A DNA stretch of 64,000 nucleotides from Fibrisoma montanum (GCF_003583365.1 NZ_QXED01000001.1:1054001-1118000), one strand, 5' to 3'. Shown: positions 33,489 through 43,450, numbered from the stretch's first letter. The notes: a model not told the origin generated them from the letters alone. Made by a program: numbers and translations.

Positions 33489-34373
33489 ATGGATTTTTGG
33501 GGTGACGAACAATTCGCCTTTTTTGAAAGCATACTGTTTCTGGCTCTGGGCCAGACAGTCGACGTGCTGGAAACCCAGTTTTTATCGGGGGGCGATATCA
33601 ATATGGCTGCACGGGTGTTCTCGTCGGAGGGTGTGTTTTTTGTCAAGTGGAATCAGACACCCGAATCGAACACCATGTTTGAGGTTGAAGCGCGGGGCCT
33701 TAACCTGCTCCGGAAAACAGACGCGCTGTTCATTCCACAAGTAATTGGGTATGGTCAGCAACTCGACAAAGCTTACCTTATTCTTGAATTCATTGAGTCT
33801 GGTCAGCTCCGGAAAAACTATTGGGAGAGCCTGGGTCAGTCGCTCGCGCTGCTTCATTCTCACACCCAGCCTAAGTTTGGGTTAGCGTTTGATAACTACA
33901 TTGGCTCCTTACCGCAGTCGAACACGCCCACCGCGAACGGCTTCGACTTCTTTTTTGATCAGCGACTTTTGCCGCAGGCCGGTATGGCCCTGTATAAAGG
34001 ATTGCTGCCGAAAGAAGTGTACGACGCGCTGCATCGGCTTCGCGAACGCCTGCCTGATTTGTTACCCAGTGAACGGCCCGCGCTGCTTCACGGAGACTTA
34101 TGGTCCGGCAACGTACTGGTGACTGAAGACGGCCAGCCGGCCTTGATCGATCCGGCCGTTTACTACGGATTTAGAGAAGCCGATCTCGCTTTTACAAAGT
34201 TGTTCGGCGGCTTTGACCAGCGGTTTTATGACGCCTACGATGAAGCGTTTCCGCTGGAAGACGGATTTGACGATCGGGTTCCAATTTATAATCTTTATCC
34301 GCTGCTTGTCCACACCAATCTGTTCGGGTCAGGCTACGTCAGCGGGGTAGAACGGATACTTAAACAGTTTTAA
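33489..34373 (+). CDS. Fructosamine kinase family protein
   Basis: 294 residues of the aminoglycoside-phosphotransferase-like fold. It has the catalytic loop LLHGDLWSGNVLV, the metal-binding DPAVYYG and the characteristic end HTNLFGSGYVSGVERIL of the family. Such kinases phosphorylate sugars attached to protein amino groups (ribulosamines or fructosamines) so that the adduct falls off, which is a protein-deglycation repair. It lies 41 bp ahead of the RNA helicase gene on the same strand. Confidence 0.92.
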   Translation: MDFWGDEQFAFFESILFLALGQTVDVLETQFLSGGDINMAARVFSSEGVFFVKWNQTPESNTMFEVEARGLNLLRKTDALFIPQVIGYGQQLDKAYLILEFIESGQLRKNYWESLGQSLALLHSHTQPKFGLAFDNYIGSLPQSNTPTANGFDFFFDQRLLPQAGMALYKGLLPKEVYDALHRLRERLPDLLPSERPALLHGDLWSGNVLVTEDGQPALIDPAVYYGFREADLAFTKLFGGFDQRFYDAYDEAFPLEDGFDDRVPIYNLYPLLVHTNLFGSGYVSGVERILKQF

Positions 34374-34414
34374 TAGTCAGGCTGGTGACACCCCGTCTGA
34401 CTCACAAGCTTTCT

Positions 34415-35842
34415 ATGGATATTACTTCCTTCGAGGACTTTGCCCTGAACCGTCAGTTGCTTAATGCGGTAGCCGATCTGGGCTACGAGCAGCCAACCCC
34501 GATTCAGCAGCAAACGATTCCGTTGATTCTGGGCAATCACGACGTGCTGGGCATTGCGCAGACCGGTACGGGTAAAACGGCTGCTTATGTCTTACCGCTA
34601 CTTATGAAAATTAAGTACGCGCAGGGTGTTCGACCCCGGGCGCTGGTTCTGGCACCAACCCGCGAACTGGTCATGCAGATCAACGAGGCAATTGCCCAGC
34701 TGGCAAAATACACCGACCTCCGGCACGTAGCTCTCTACGGCGGCCTTGGTCCAAAGACTCAGATTGAAACCTTACAGAAGGGCGTCGATATCATTGTAGC
34801 CACGCCGGGCCGGTTCATGGACCTGTACCGGCTGGGTGAACTACCGACGAAGGAAATTAAGACCATGGTGCTCGACGAAGCCGATAAGATGATGGATATG
34901 GGCTTTATGCCTCAGATCCGGAGCATCCTGGAGGTGATCCCGACCAAGCGACAGAACCTGCTGTTTTCGGCTACCTTCGGCGAGCGCGTAGAGCGGTTGT
35001 CGGGCGAGTTTCTGGAAGCGCCGATCCGCGTGGAAGTGACACCCCAGGCTTCCACCGCCGACATGGTTAGCCAGGTTATCTACGAGGTGCCAAATTTCCG
35101 GACAAAAATCAATCTATTAGGCTCTCTCATCAAGGATGAAGCGTTTCAGCGGGTAATTGTCTTCGCCCGAACGAAACAAACTGCCGAGAATATCTATAAA
35201 TTTTTGGCCCGAAAAGTCGTAGCCGACGACCGGATCAAGGTTATCCACGCGAACAAAGGCCAGAATACCCGTATCAATGCCATGGAAGCCTTTAAGGAAG
35301 GGAACATTCAGGTATTGGTGGCAACGGACGTAGCAGCCCGCGGGATTGACGTAGCCGAGGTCAGCCACGTCATAAATTTCGACGTTCCACTGATTTACGA
35401 GGACTACGTGCATCGGATCGGTCGGACAGGCCGGGCCAATCGGACAGGCCAGGCCATTACGTTCGTGACGATGGCGGAGGAGTATCACGTCAAGAAGATT
35501 GAAAAAATTATCCGGATGACGGTGCCGCGCGAACCGGTACCGGCTAATGTAGAGGTTACCGAAACGCCATTCGATGAAAGTCAGGCGATGCTTCGCGAAA
35601 TTGACGAGCAGCGCCGAAAAGAAGACCCAACGTTTCTGGGTGCCTTTCACGAAAAAAAAGAGAAAAATCTGCCACCCGGCAAAAGCCGGTCAAAGTCAGG
35701 CATAAAGGCTGGCCAGTCACCCAAAAAGCGGACGCAAACCACTGGAAGCCAGTTTAGTGGCGCTAAACCCAGACCCGGGGGACCGGGTAGTCGCCGGACA
35801 AGCCCTTCTAAACGATCAGGACCTCGCGGAGGCCGTCGGTAA
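34415..35842 (+). CDS. DEAD-box RNA helicase, RhlE-like
   Basis: 475 residues from ATG 34415; a GTG at 34385 is in frame. All core motifs are visible: Q motif PTPIQQQTIPL, motif I AQTGTGKT, Ia APTRELVMQ, II DEAD, III SAT, V ATDVAARGIDV and VI HRIGRTGR. The last ~90 residues are a basic tail rich in Lys, Arg, Gly, Ser and Pro, probably for RNA binding. It may help in ribosome assembly or cold-time RNA turnover. The exact RhlE/CsdA subgroup is not certain. Confidence 0.93.
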   Translation: MDITSFEDFALNRQLLNAVADLGYEQPTPIQQQTIPLILGNHDVLGIAQTGTGKTAAYVLPLLMKIKYAQGVRPRALVLAPTRELVMQINEAIAQLAKYTDLRHVALYGGLGPKTQIETLQKGVDIIVATPGRFMDLYRLGELPTKEIKTMVLDEADKMMDMGFMPQIRSILEVIPTKRQNLLFSATFGERVERLSGEFLEAPIRVEVTPQASTADMVSQVIYEVPNFRTKINLLGSLIKDEAFQRVIVFARTKQTAENIYKFLARKVVADDRIKVIHANKGQNTRINAMEAFKEGNIQVLVATDVAARGIDVAEVSHVINFDVPLIYEDYVHRIGRTGRANRTGQAITFVTMAEEYHVKKIEKIIRMTVPREPVPANVEVTETPFDESQAMLREIDEQRRKEDPTFLGAFHEKKEKNLPPGKSRSKSGIKAGQSPKKRTQTTGSQFSGAKPRPGGPGSRRTSPSKRSGPRGGRR

Positions 35843-35906
35843 TTCGCTGGTAATGTACTAACTTGGCCACCCGTTCGTTTTACCGAAACAGTACCACGAT
35901 TGTGTG

Positions 35907-36722
35907 ATGCGTATGCGTGTTCGGATAAATCTGTTACAATGGAGTCTGGTTGTGTTACCGCTGCTGTCAGCGGCTCAGCCAACTCAGCTAATTACGTCGG
36001 CTCGTCCAAATTCGGACCGGTCGGCGGATTCGGCAGGACGGAGTGCATCCGAACATCAGTTTATCGACGGAAGTGCCTCCGAGTCAGCTACCGACGCTAC
36101 CGAAAACCAGGCCGTCCTGAATGTTCTTCCCCTTTTTGGCGAACGGACCAAAACAGCCGCTCAGATTGATTACGAGGTGCACTTCCTGAGCGATTGCGAT
36201 CAAAACTTCAGCAGCCGGCAGGAAGCCAGCAAGTTTTTTGCCGACCGCGGCTGGGATTACATTTCAGATGGTCAGCTGGATACTGCCGCCTATCGCTTCA
36301 ATCTGGCCTGGTTGCTCAACCATAACAACGTAGACGCATACTGGGGCCTGGGGGTCGTTTGCTACCAGAAAGAGAAGCTGCCGGATGCCATCCGGATGCT
36401 AAAGCGGGGCTTGGCCGTAGCCGATTCCAATGTCGTTCTGATGACCGATCTCGCTACGGTACAGATTAAATATTACCAGGTTAAACAGCAGAAAGACGAT
36501 CTCGCCGAAGCCGAGCAGCACTTGTTAAAAGCCGTCGCAATCAACCCCCGAAGTGCCGATCCGTATCAGAAACTTTCGCTGGTTAATTACATGAAAGGCG
36601 AGTACAACAAGGCTTGGGAATACCTGCATCAGGCTCGCAGCCTCGACTTGTCGGCGATTGACCTGACGTTCCTGAACGATCTGCTGGCCCGCCACCCTGA
36701 TCCCAAGGGGGTATTTAAATAG
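35907..36722 (+). CDS. Exported TPR-like protein of unknown function
   Basis: 271 residues from ATG 35907 (a GTG at 35904 directly precedes it). A signal peptide (LLQWSLVVLPLLSAAQ) is followed by a Ser/Ala-rich stretch of ~50 residues and then at least three to four helical TPR-like units (about 100-260), for example DTAAYRFNLAWLLNHNNVDAYW and LAEAEQHLLKAVAINPRSAD. It is likely a periplasmic scaffold. It converges with the MORN-repeat gene with only 3 bp between the stops. Confidence 0.78.
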   Translation: MRMRVRINLLQWSLVVLPLLSAAQPTQLITSARPNSDRSADSAGRSASEHQFIDGSASESATDATENQAVLNVLPLFGERTKTAAQIDYEVHFLSDCDQNFSSRQEASKFFADRGWDYISDGQLDTAAYRFNLAWLLNHNNVDAYWGLGVVCYQKEKLPDAIRMLKRGLAVADSNVVLMTDLATVQIKYYQVKQQKDDLAEAEQHLLKAVAINPRSADPYQKLSLVNYMKGEYNKAWEYLHQARSLDLSAIDLTFLNDLLARHPDPKGVFK

Positions 36723-36725
36723 ACG

Positions 36726-37739
36726 TTAATTGTCGGTTTCTTCCTCCTCGACAACTTTTTCCTTCGGCCGTTCGTAAACGACTTTACCCTTTTCGTCCCA
36801 CTCGGTGATGACATACGGTTCAAACTCCGTATCCCATTGGTCGCGGGCATATTGCGTGAGCTTCCGGCGCCGGCGACCCACCTGATTAGTGGGGTAATAT
36901 TCCGTCCAGCGGCCCACTTTTACGCCATTTTCATATTTTCCTTCTTCGGCCAGCAGTCCGTTTTCGTGAAAGGCCATGTACGTACCCTGCACCTTTCCGT
37001 ATTCGATCGGTATGATCTCTTTTACTTTTTTGTGCGCCGAATCGTGGTACGTGACACGGGAGTCGGCCGGAATGCCCCGGTACCAGCGGGATTTGTCAAT
37101 GAGCATGAACTTGGCATCGTAGCGCTCCCACCGACCATCTTTCATCCCGGCGTAATAAAACCCTTCCTCAATCAGTTCGCCGTTCTGAAAACGTTTATAG
37201 GGTCCGTGTAACAACAGCCCCTCGCCCTGATCGCGGGGAACAGCGTTGGTTACGCGGCCGGATTTCTGATAATACCGATACACCTCCTTGACATACGGCA
37301 AGGGTTTCTGGTCGTTGTTTCGGAGCACATAGAACTCTTCTACCACAGTTCGGTCACCACTGCCAAACTTCGTGTAGGCTTTAATCATCGGCAGCCCCTC
37401 GTACTCCGTTTTCGATAATTTTTTCTTTGATTTTTTTTCGCTGCGCTTTTTTTTGAATTCTTTTAACTTCAACCCCAGGTCCTGGACGCTTCCTAACGCT
37501 GAACCGTCATCACCACCGGATTTCTGGAGTCCAAGCGACTGCATAGACGGTAAACCGAGGGTGGTCAAGGAGGAAGGAACCGACGAAAAGGGCGACGCCG
37601 ATGCACCCGACGGCTCCAGAACCGGCTTTGATGCCGTTGTCAATGAGGCCGGCGGGGTCGTTTGGGCGAAGATTTTTGTTACCGAAATTACAGATAACAA
37701 AACGAATATTGTCTTAACTTTAATTTTGGATACAAACAT
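36726..37739 (-). CDS. Exported MORN-repeat protein (YwqK-like)
   Basis: 337 residues from ATG 37739; a TTG at 37751 is in frame. A signal peptide (about 1-24, ending IFAQ) precedes a Ser/Pro-rich and then a very Lys-rich segment (about residues 75-95). The C-terminal ~190 residues hold several MORN_2-like units such as LLHGPYKRFQNGELIEEGFY and FHENGLLAEEGKYENG. Such repeats appear in proteins annotated as YwqK antitoxins, but most in Bacteroidota have no known toxin. The end is strongly acidic (VVEEEE). Confidence 0.75.
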   Translation of the reverse strand: MFVSKIKVKTIFVLLSVISVTKIFAQTTPPASLTTASKPVLEPSGASASPFSSVPSSLTTLGLPSMQSLGLQKSGGDDGSALGSVQDLGLKLKEFKKKRSEKKSKKKLSKTEYEGLPMIKAYTKFGSGDRTVVEEFYVLRNNDQKPLPYVKEVYRYYQKSGRVTNAVPRDQGEGLLLHGPYKRFQNGELIEEGFYYAGMKDGRWERYDAKFMLIDKSRWYRGIPADSRVTYHDSAHKKVKEIIPIEYGKVQGTYMAFHENGLLAEEGKYENGVKVGRWTEYYPTNQVGRRRRKLTQYARDQWDTEFEPYVITEWDEKGKVVYERPKEKVVEEEETDN

Positions 37740-37773
37740 AAAAAAGGGCAAACGTTTGATGCCTGAAGTTTGT

Positions 37774-37781
37774 TAGCTTTG
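37774..37781 (+). promoter_or_regulatory. -7 element of the GDP-fucose synthase gene
   Basis: TAGCTTTG matches the consensus exactly. A TTTG lies 15 bp upstream (37755-37758), closer than the usual distance. The leader to the GTG start at 37866 would be about 80 nt. Confidence 0.45.
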
Positions 37782-37865
37782 CAACGCTTTACTAAGCGGT
37801 ATTATTTTGTACTACTTGTCTGTCGGACAACGCCGTTCGGCATCACAACATACCTTTACACAGTC

Positions 37866-38807
37866 GTGGAAAAACAGGCCCGCATTTATGTCGCCGGACA
37901 CCGGGGTATGGTCGGCTCGGCCATTGTCCGTAAACTTCAAGCCGAAGGTTATTCCAATCTCATTACCCGAACTTCATCGGAGCTGGACCTGCGCAACCAG
38001 GCGGCCGTAACCGACTTTTTTGCCGATGAACAACCTGAGTACGTATTTCTGGCGGCAGCGAAGGTTGGTGGCATTCTGGCTAATAACAGCTTTCGTGCCG
38101 AATTTTTGTACGACAACCTGATGATTGAGTCAAATATCATCCATTCGTCCTACAAGTCGGGTGTGAAGAAGCTGCTGTTTCTTGGCTCTTCGTGTATTTA
38201 TCCAAAGCTGGCTCCGCAGCCGTTAAAGGAAGAATACCTGCTGAGTGGCTATCTGGAACCGACCAACGAACCGTATGCCATAGCCAAAATTACGGGAATT
38301 AAACTTTGCGAAGCGTATCGCAGTCAGTACGGCTGTAATTTTATTTCGGCAATGCCTACGAATCTGTACGGGCCCAATGACAACTATGATCTGCAGGGAT
38401 CACACGTACTGCCGGCGCTGATCCGTAAGTTTCATGAGGCTAAACTGAATGGTCAGCCAGGTGTAGAGGTCTGGGGAACCGGGGCTCCCCGGCGCGAGTT
38501 TCTACACGCCGACGATCTTGCTGACGCCTGCTTCTTTTTGATGCAGCACTACAACGACGATCTGTTCGTGAACGTCGGCACGGGCGAGGACGTAACGATC
38601 CGCGAGCTGGCGGAGCTGGTTAAGGAAACGGTCGGCTACGAGGGCGATCTGTACTGGAACACCGAAAAGCCCGACGGTACTCCGCGCAAACTGATGGATG
38701 TGTCGCGCCTACACGCACTGGGCTGGAAGCACAAAACCGATCTTAAGCAAGGGCTTGAAATGACGTACCAGGACTTCCTGGCCAACGAAGTGTTGTACGT
38801 CGAATAG
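37866..38807 (+). CDS. fcl: GDP-L-fucose synthase
   Basis: 313 residues from GTG 37866, which fits the family length; the longer open frame from 37770 covers the probable promoter. The NADP-binding motif is [15 protein letters not shown], and the active-site Tyr and Lys lie in NEPYAIAKI. Family sequences FLGSSCIYP and [13 protein letters not shown] are present. It converts GDP-4-keto-6-deoxymannose to GDP-fucose for surface glycans. The partner dehydratase gmd is not in the window. Confidence 0.92.
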   Translation: MEKQARIYVAGHRGMVGSAIVRKLQAEGYSNLITRTSSELDLRNQAAVTDFFADEQPEYVFLAAAKVGGILANNSFRAEFLYDNLMIESNIIHSSYKSGVKKLLFLGSSCIYPKLAPQPLKEEYLLSGYLEPTNEPYAIAKITGIKLCEAYRSQYGCNFISAMPTNLYGPNDNYDLQGSHVLPALIRKFHEAKLNGQPGVEVWGTGAPRREFLHADDLADACFFLMQHYNDDLFVNVGTGEDVTIRELAELVKETVGYEGDLYWNTEKPDGTPRKLMDVSRLHALGWKHKTDLKQGLEMTYQDFLANEVLYVE

Positions 38808-38814
38808 ACCTGTG

Positions 38815-38866
38815 CTGCCGACTACGTTAATCACACCGCGTTCTGTGTAATTGGCGTAGTCGGCAG
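38815..38866. terminator. Convergent terminator between fcl and the acyltransferase gene
   Basis: Perfect 12-bp arms (38815-38826 and 38855-38866), with a further pairing of the AT-rich interior. It lies 8 bp after each of the two stop codons, which face each other. Confidence 0.65.
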
Positions 38867-38873
38867 TTATGTT

Positions 38874-39506
38874 TTAAATCGATCTGGCCGGATTACCAAA
38901 TACCGTTGCATTGGCGGCAACGCTCTCCACCACGACCGACCCCGCCCCTACCCTGGCATTTTTGCCAATCGTTATACCGGCTACGATGGTTACACCGGTA
39001 CCAATAAACGCCCCTTCTTCTACAACGACTCCGCTATTAATCAGGCTTCCGGTACCTACGTGGACGTAGTCACCGAGCTTAGCCTGACTTTCTACCACGG
39101 TGCCGGCCTGGATGATACAATGTTGCCCCACTTCGGCGAAGGGGTTAATGACCGACCGGGCCGCGATCAGATTGCCATGACCAAGGCTGGCGGTGGCAGA
39201 CACAACGGCTGTGTCGTGGATGGCATTGACGGGCTGCACCTTCCGGCGCTCGTTCAGCATCTTCACCAGCCGCTTTCGAACCCGGGTGTCACTGATGGCG
39301 ATAAAAGCTTCACATTTCTGACCGATAAGTTTTAGAAAGCCGTCGTCGTCGGTTTCGCCGAGCACCGAAACAGCCCCGAACTCCTTTCCGTGCAGTTCTT
39401 TATTATCATCCAAAAAACCGTACACCACCACCTGGTTGCGCTGAAATAAGTCTAAAGCCGTCAGGCCCAGACTTCCGGCACCAAAAATTAGCACTGGATT
39501 CTCCAT
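38874..39506 (-). CDS. NeuD/PglD-type sugar O- or N-acyltransferase
   Basis: 210 residues. The N-terminal Rossmann-like domain (VLIFGAGSLGLTALDLF, GFLDDN) binds the nucleotide sugar, and the C-terminal left-handed beta-helix is built of hexapeptide repeats ending in TIGKNARVGAGSVV and FGNPAR. Acetyl-CoA-dependent transfer to a UDP- or CMP-linked sugar is expected. The nearby fucose synthase and glycosyltransferase genes agree with a surface-glycan role, but no complete cluster is present. Confidence 0.88.
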   Translation of the reverse strand: MENPVLIFGAGSLGLTALDLFQRNQVVVYGFLDDNKELHGKEFGAVSVLGETDDDGFLKLIGQKCEAFIAISDTRVRKRLVKMLNERRKVQPVNAIHDTAVVSATASLGHGNLIAARSVINPFAEVGQHCIIQAGTVVESQAKLGDYVHVGTGSLINSGVVVEEGAFIGTGVTIVAGITIGKNARVGAGSVVVESVAANATVFGNPARSI

Positions 39507-39618
39507 TGTACTGTGATTATTAAGTCAGTATGAACACTTATTCGTTTAGATCGCTATAGTTCGCAATTTGGTAACAATGTGATAAACACTACATCATTTA
39601 TGGAGTATAAATTCGTTC

Positions 39619-40452
39619 ATGAAATCAAGTACGCAATTTCGCACGATTGTACTTTCCGATATTCACCTCGGAACGGCTGGATCGAAAGCAAAAGAAGCCA
39701 CCGAGTTTCTGCGTAACTACTCCTGCCAGAAACTAATTCTCAACGGCGACATCATTGACGGCTGGCAACTCAAACAATACGGCACCTGGAAGAAAAAGCA
39801 CACTGCTTTTTTTAAAACCGTTTTAAAGCAAATAGTTCGTTACGACACCAAGGTGATTTACCTGCGTGGTAACCACGACGATTTTCTGGATCAGGTGATG
39901 CCTCTGAAAGTTGGTAAAAACTTTTCCATCCGCAAAGATTATATCCTCAACTCGGGCACTCGTAAGCTGTACGTCACCCACGGAGACGTATTCGATTCGA
40001 TTACGTCGCAGATGAAGTGGCTGGCTTATCTAGGCGACCTGGGCTATACATTCCTGCTGTGGGTCAATAAGTTTTACAACCAATACCGCAACTGGCGCGG
40101 CCTACCCTACTATTCGCTTTCGCAGCAGATCAAAAAGCGTATCAAGCAGGCGGTCAGCTACATTTCCGATTTTGAACAGAAACTGACCGAACTGGCCCGG
40201 GCCCGCGGCTGCGACGGCATCATCTGCGGTCATATTCACCAACCAGCCATTCATGAATTCGACGGGATTCTGTACATGAATTCCGGCGACTGGGTTGAAT
40301 CGCTGAGTGCCCTGGTCGAAGACCACGACGGCAACTGGAGCCTTCTATACTACACTTCTGACCTGGCCGAAGAGAACGAGGCAGAGGAAATACGGCCTAA
40401 AAAGAAGACAAAGCACATTGGTGAACCTGAGTTTGCACTTCGTGTAGCTTAA
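39619..40452 (+). CDS. LpxH-like metallophosphoesterase (UDP-2,3-diacylglucosamine diphosphatase type)
   Basis: 277 residues. The five metallophosphoesterase motifs are in order: LSDIHLG, NGDIIDGW, LRGNHDDF, VTHGDVFD and CGHIHQP, giving a two-metal centre. The length and the central LPYYSLSQQIKKRIKQA segment are those of the Bacteroidota group annotated as UDP-2,3-diacylglucosamine diphosphatase, i.e. lipid A synthesis at the inner membrane. True LpxH in this phylum may be another gene, so the substrate is uncertain. It lies 12 bp before the glycosyltransferase gene, as one operon. Confidence 0.85.
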   Translation: MKSSTQFRTIVLSDIHLGTAGSKAKEATEFLRNYSCQKLILNGDIIDGWQLKQYGTWKKKHTAFFKTVLKQIVRYDTKVIYLRGNHDDFLDQVMPLKVGKNFSIRKDYILNSGTRKLYVTHGDVFDSITSQMKWLAYLGDLGYTFLLWVNKFYNQYRNWRGLPYYSLSQQIKKRIKQAVSYISDFEQKLTELARARGCDGIICGHIHQPAIHEFDGILYMNSGDWVESLSALVEDHDGNWSLLYYTSDLAEENEAEEIRPKKKTKHIGEPEFALRVA

Positions 40453-40464
40453 TCCATTCAAGTC

Positions 40465-41610
40465 ATGCGTGTACTTTTTCTGGTGCAGGGCGAAGGCCGG
40501 GGTCATCTGACGCAGGCTTTATCGCTGGCGCAAATCCTGAATACCGCCGGTCACGAAGTTATCGGCGCTCTGGTGGGCGTAACAGAAGATCGGCCTGTCC
40601 CGACGTTTTTCAGTGAACAATTCAAAGCGCCCGTTACGCCCATCTTCAGTCCGGGGTTGGTTTACAACGCCGGTACAAACGAGCTGGAACCTTTCAAAAC
40701 AACCGTTCAGGCGATACGGTATGCCCGCCCCTTCTGGAAAAGCATCCGGCAGGTATACAACTTCATCGAAACCCACCGCCCTGATGTTGTCGTAAATTTT
40801 TACGAAATGCTGGGTGGCCTGACTTACGCGCTTTTACGTCCGTCAATACCGATGGTTTGTATTGCGCACCAGTATTTGTCGTTTCATCCGAATTTCCCGT
40901 TTCCACGTCGGCGGTGGTTCGACCGGCTGGTGTTCAAAGTTAATTCCCGACTAACGGCCCTCGGCGCTGCCGAACTCCTGGCGCTGTCGTTTGATAAGCA
41001 GGCTGATGTGCCCGCTCAGCGACTGCGCGTAGTTCCCCCCCTGCTACGTCAGGAAGTTACCCAACGAAAGCCCGTTGCAGATTCGTTTCTGCTCGCTTAC
41101 GTTACGCAGGCTGGCCTGAAGGTTGAACTGGAGAAAGCGCACCAGAAGCACCCTGACATTCGTATCGAAGGCTTTCACGGCTGGGTTAAACGCCCGGACG
41201 AACCCGTTGACGCTACGTTGACATACCATGCCATTGATGGAAAGCGTTTCCTCGATTTCATGGCACGCTGCACTGCCATTGTAACCACGGCTGGTTTTGA
41301 ATCCGTATGTGAAGCGCTGTACCTGGGTAAGCCCGCCCTGATGATTCCGCAGCCTAACCACTACGAACAGGCGTGTAATGCGCTGGATGGTCAGCGGGCG
41401 GGTGTTGGCATTGCATCCGATCGCTTCGAACTGGATCAGCTCCTGAGCTATCTGCCAACCCATGATCCTGCCGTTAGCGAACGCTTCCGGGCGTGGCATG
41501 CTCAAGGCTACTACATGTTCCTGGGGGCGCTCCACCGGGTAGTGATGCGCAATACGACGTCTACCGGCGGCTTCTTCTGGCCGCGGGTTACCCGGCTGCT
41601 ACGTTCCTGA
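40465..41610 (+). CDS. GT-B glycosyltransferase, MurG-like
   Basis: 381 residues. The N-terminal LVQGEGRGHLTQALSLAQIL is the GT-B acceptor-domain signature of the family with MJ1255 and MurG relatives. The C-terminal donor domain shows VTTAGFESVCEALYLGKPAL and PQPNHYEQACNA, the nucleotide-sugar-binding loop. It directly follows the LpxH-like gene and may add a sugar to a lipid or lipid A precursor (inference). Its last 12 bp overlap the convergent SDR gene. Confidence 0.85.
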   Translation: MRVLFLVQGEGRGHLTQALSLAQILNTAGHEVIGALVGVTEDRPVPTFFSEQFKAPVTPIFSPGLVYNAGTNELEPFKTTVQAIRYARPFWKSIRQVYNFIETHRPDVVVNFYEMLGGLTYALLRPSIPMVCIAHQYLSFHPNFPFPRRRWFDRLVFKVNSRLTALGAAELLALSFDKQADVPAQRLRVVPPLLRQEVTQRKPVADSFLLAYVTQAGLKVELEKAHQKHPDIRIEGFHGWVKRPDEPVDATLTYHAIDGKRFLDFMARCTAIVTTAGFESVCEALYLGKPALMIPQPNHYEQACNALDGQRAGVGIASDRFELDQLLSYLPTHDPAVSERFRAWHAQGYYMFLGALHRVVMRNTTSTGGFFWPRVTRLLRS

Positions 41611-42429
41611 ACTATACAGGAAGTTTAACGGATCAGGATAAATGAATTGGTAGTCTACAGCCCGAATCAGCTTCTCTACGGCAATAACTTTGTAAGGAAG
41701 GGGATCTGACGGCTCGGTGAAAATGGGCAGCTCATAGCCAAAATCTGTACAACTTTTTCGGTACACCGCTTCACGCGTCGGATGAAGTGGCGCTACGGCA
41801 TTAAAAACGCCCGGCTGGGGCTGCTCAACCAGCATCGACAAAATACCCACAGCATCATCGCGGTGGAGGTAGTTAACCGGAATAGCGCCCGTATCGACAG
41901 TCTTGCCAGCTACGTACCTCCCGGGAATACGCTCATATCCCATTAAGCCCCCGCACCGTACAATCGTAACGATACGTTCGGCGGCAAAGGCCTGCAGGGT
42001 TTGTTCGGCTTCTACCAAGGCCGGAGCGGCTGCCTGTTCTGGGCTGATAACAACGTTTTCCGCAACCTCGCGGCTCAGTTCAGGATACACCGACGTAGAA
42101 CTGATATACAGAATGTGCTGCGCCGGCGACGCATTCAGGGCTTCAGCCACGTACTGCATTTGCCGGGGGTGGAAATCGTCACCCATTTTTCCGGCTTTTG
42201 GTGGTATGTTGAGTACTATCGTATCCGCTTCGAGCAAATAGGTCAGATCACCCTCGGGGTATGGCTGGAGGAGCAGCTTATGCGCGTCGATTCCTGCCTG
42301 GCGCAGTCTGGCCAGTTTCGTTTCGGACGTTGTGCTGCCTTTAACGCGGTATCCCTGTGCCAGCAGTTTCTGGGCGAGTGGTGCCCCCAGCCAACCGCAA
42401 CCGATAATTGATACTGTTTTTAATCCCAC
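41599..42429 (-). CDS. NAD(P)-dependent epimerase/dehydratase-like SDR protein (YeeZ type)
   Basis: 276 residues from a GTG at 42429, confirmed by the conserved beginning KTVSIIGCGWLGAPLAQKLL, a GxGxxG dinucleotide-binding motif. The segment ILYISSTSVYPE has the SDR Ser-Tyr region. Small extended-SDR proteins of this kind have unknown substrates. It begins 4 bp behind the barrel gene and could be the last gene of the sigma-factor unit. Confidence 0.85.
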   Translation of the reverse strand: MGLKTVSIIGCGWLGAPLAQKLLAQGYRVKGSTTSETKLARLRQAGIDAHKLLLQPYPEGDLTYLLEADTIVLNIPPKAGKMGDDFHPRQMQYVAEALNASPAQHILYISSTSVYPELSREVAENVVISPEQAAAPALVEAEQTLQAFAAERIVTIVRCGGLMGYERIPGRYVAGKTVDTGAIPVNYLHRDDAVGILSMLVEQPQPGVFNAVAPLHPTREAVYRKSCTDFGYELPIFTEPSDPLPYKVIAVEKLIRAVDYQFIYPDPLNFLYSSGT

Positions 42430-42433
42430 ACGT

Positions 42434-43450
42434 TTATAACGTTATCCCAAAACTAAGTGCCCGGACATCCGGCCCTCTTCCATCCATGAATACGGGATTC
42501 AGGTCGTATTTAACGAACAGATTGGCCCGTAAAATTCCCAGATGTCCAATCAGCCCGTATCGAAGATCGTTCAGATAGAAGTTACTGTGATCTCGCTCCT
42601 TTTCGCTGGATGCAAATTTGATTTTGGTGTAGCTATCCAGCCGGTATCCAACAAATCCACCAACGCCCAGGTGAAACGCTTTCCGATTGGAGCCGGTGTA
42701 AAAGGTTACCCGCGGCACAACGGGCAGATTGATTGAGCAAACGGTCAGCTTCGTTTTTTTGATAGGCTCAGCGATCGGAACAAACTCCACACCATTCAGC
42801 CCTCGTCGGGCCACTACGTCCTCCTCGAACATATAATTGTTCCAGGCCAGTTCAAAACCATAGTACACGCTCAGTTTGGCTACTTTACCGCGGACTATTG
42901 TTGGATGTTGACCAATATTGAAGCTGATGTAGCGGGAACCCAACGGAAGTAAACTATACTGATCTGCTGGATACGCGGGCAGTTGCGATTCCGTAAGCAG
43001 GGTGTTCAGCCCAATGTTTACGTCAGTCTGGACGTTGAAACCACTCCGTCGATTGCGGTACCGCAATTGTGTGCGCCGGTAGTCGTCGTCTTCGCTGTCG
43101 GTACTGTCGGCATTTGGCCGTCCTCCCTTAATGACAACGTTTACGTCTCCTTTTCGCTTGGTGATAACCAGAACAGTGTCTTTCAGGTATTTTTCTCCTT
43201 CAACCTCGTTTACCGAAACGGCGGTTTTGCCATCTGGCAACGTATCGAGCTGCATCCCCATATCCCGAACAATTTTGTTCAGATCATAGGCCGAGAGTGC
43301 TTTAATACCAGCTTTATCGGGCGCATAAATGACCATCCGGGTCCGGTTGGCAAACCGGATCACTAAAGAATCACCAAGGGTGGCGGCCTGCGACTGCATT
43401 CCGGCACTAACGCTTAAGACTAAAAGTATACTTTGCAGTACCCGCTTCAT
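42434..43450 (-). CDS. Putative outer-membrane beta-barrel protein
   Basis: 338 residues with a signal peptide (about 1-22, ending MQSQA). The N-terminal ~120 residues are soluble with an acidic stretch (DSTDSEDDDY), and the rest alternates polar and hydrophobic residues as a porin-like barrel of perhaps 8-10 strands, ending in a phenylalanine-containing strand ALSFGITL. Its ATG overlaps the stop of the putative anti-sigma gene by 4 bp (43447-43450), so it is probably the effector or target of the sigma system. Confidence 0.72.
   Translation of the reverse strand: MKRVLQSILLVLSVSAGMQSQAATLGDSLVIRFANRTRMVIYAPDKAGIKALSAYDLNKIVRDMGMQLDTLPDGKTAVSVNEVEGEKYLKDTVLVITKRKGDVNVVIKGGRPNADSTDSEDDDYRRTQLRYRNRRSGFNVQTDVNIGLNTLLTESQLPAYPADQYSLLPLGSRYISFNIGQHPTIVRGKVAKLSVYYGFELAWNNYMFEEDVVARRGLNGVEFVPIAEPIKKTKLTVCSINLPVVPRVTFYTGSNRKAFHLGVGGFVGYRLDSYTKIKFASSEKERDHSNFYLNDLRYGLIGHLGILRANLFVKYDLNPVFMDGRGPDVRALSFGITL

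Noticed and set aside
37770-37865. Longer start of the GDP-fucose synthase gene
   Set aside because: It begins inside the -7 element and adds 32 residues before the nucleotide-binding motif, which normally lies close to the N-terminus.
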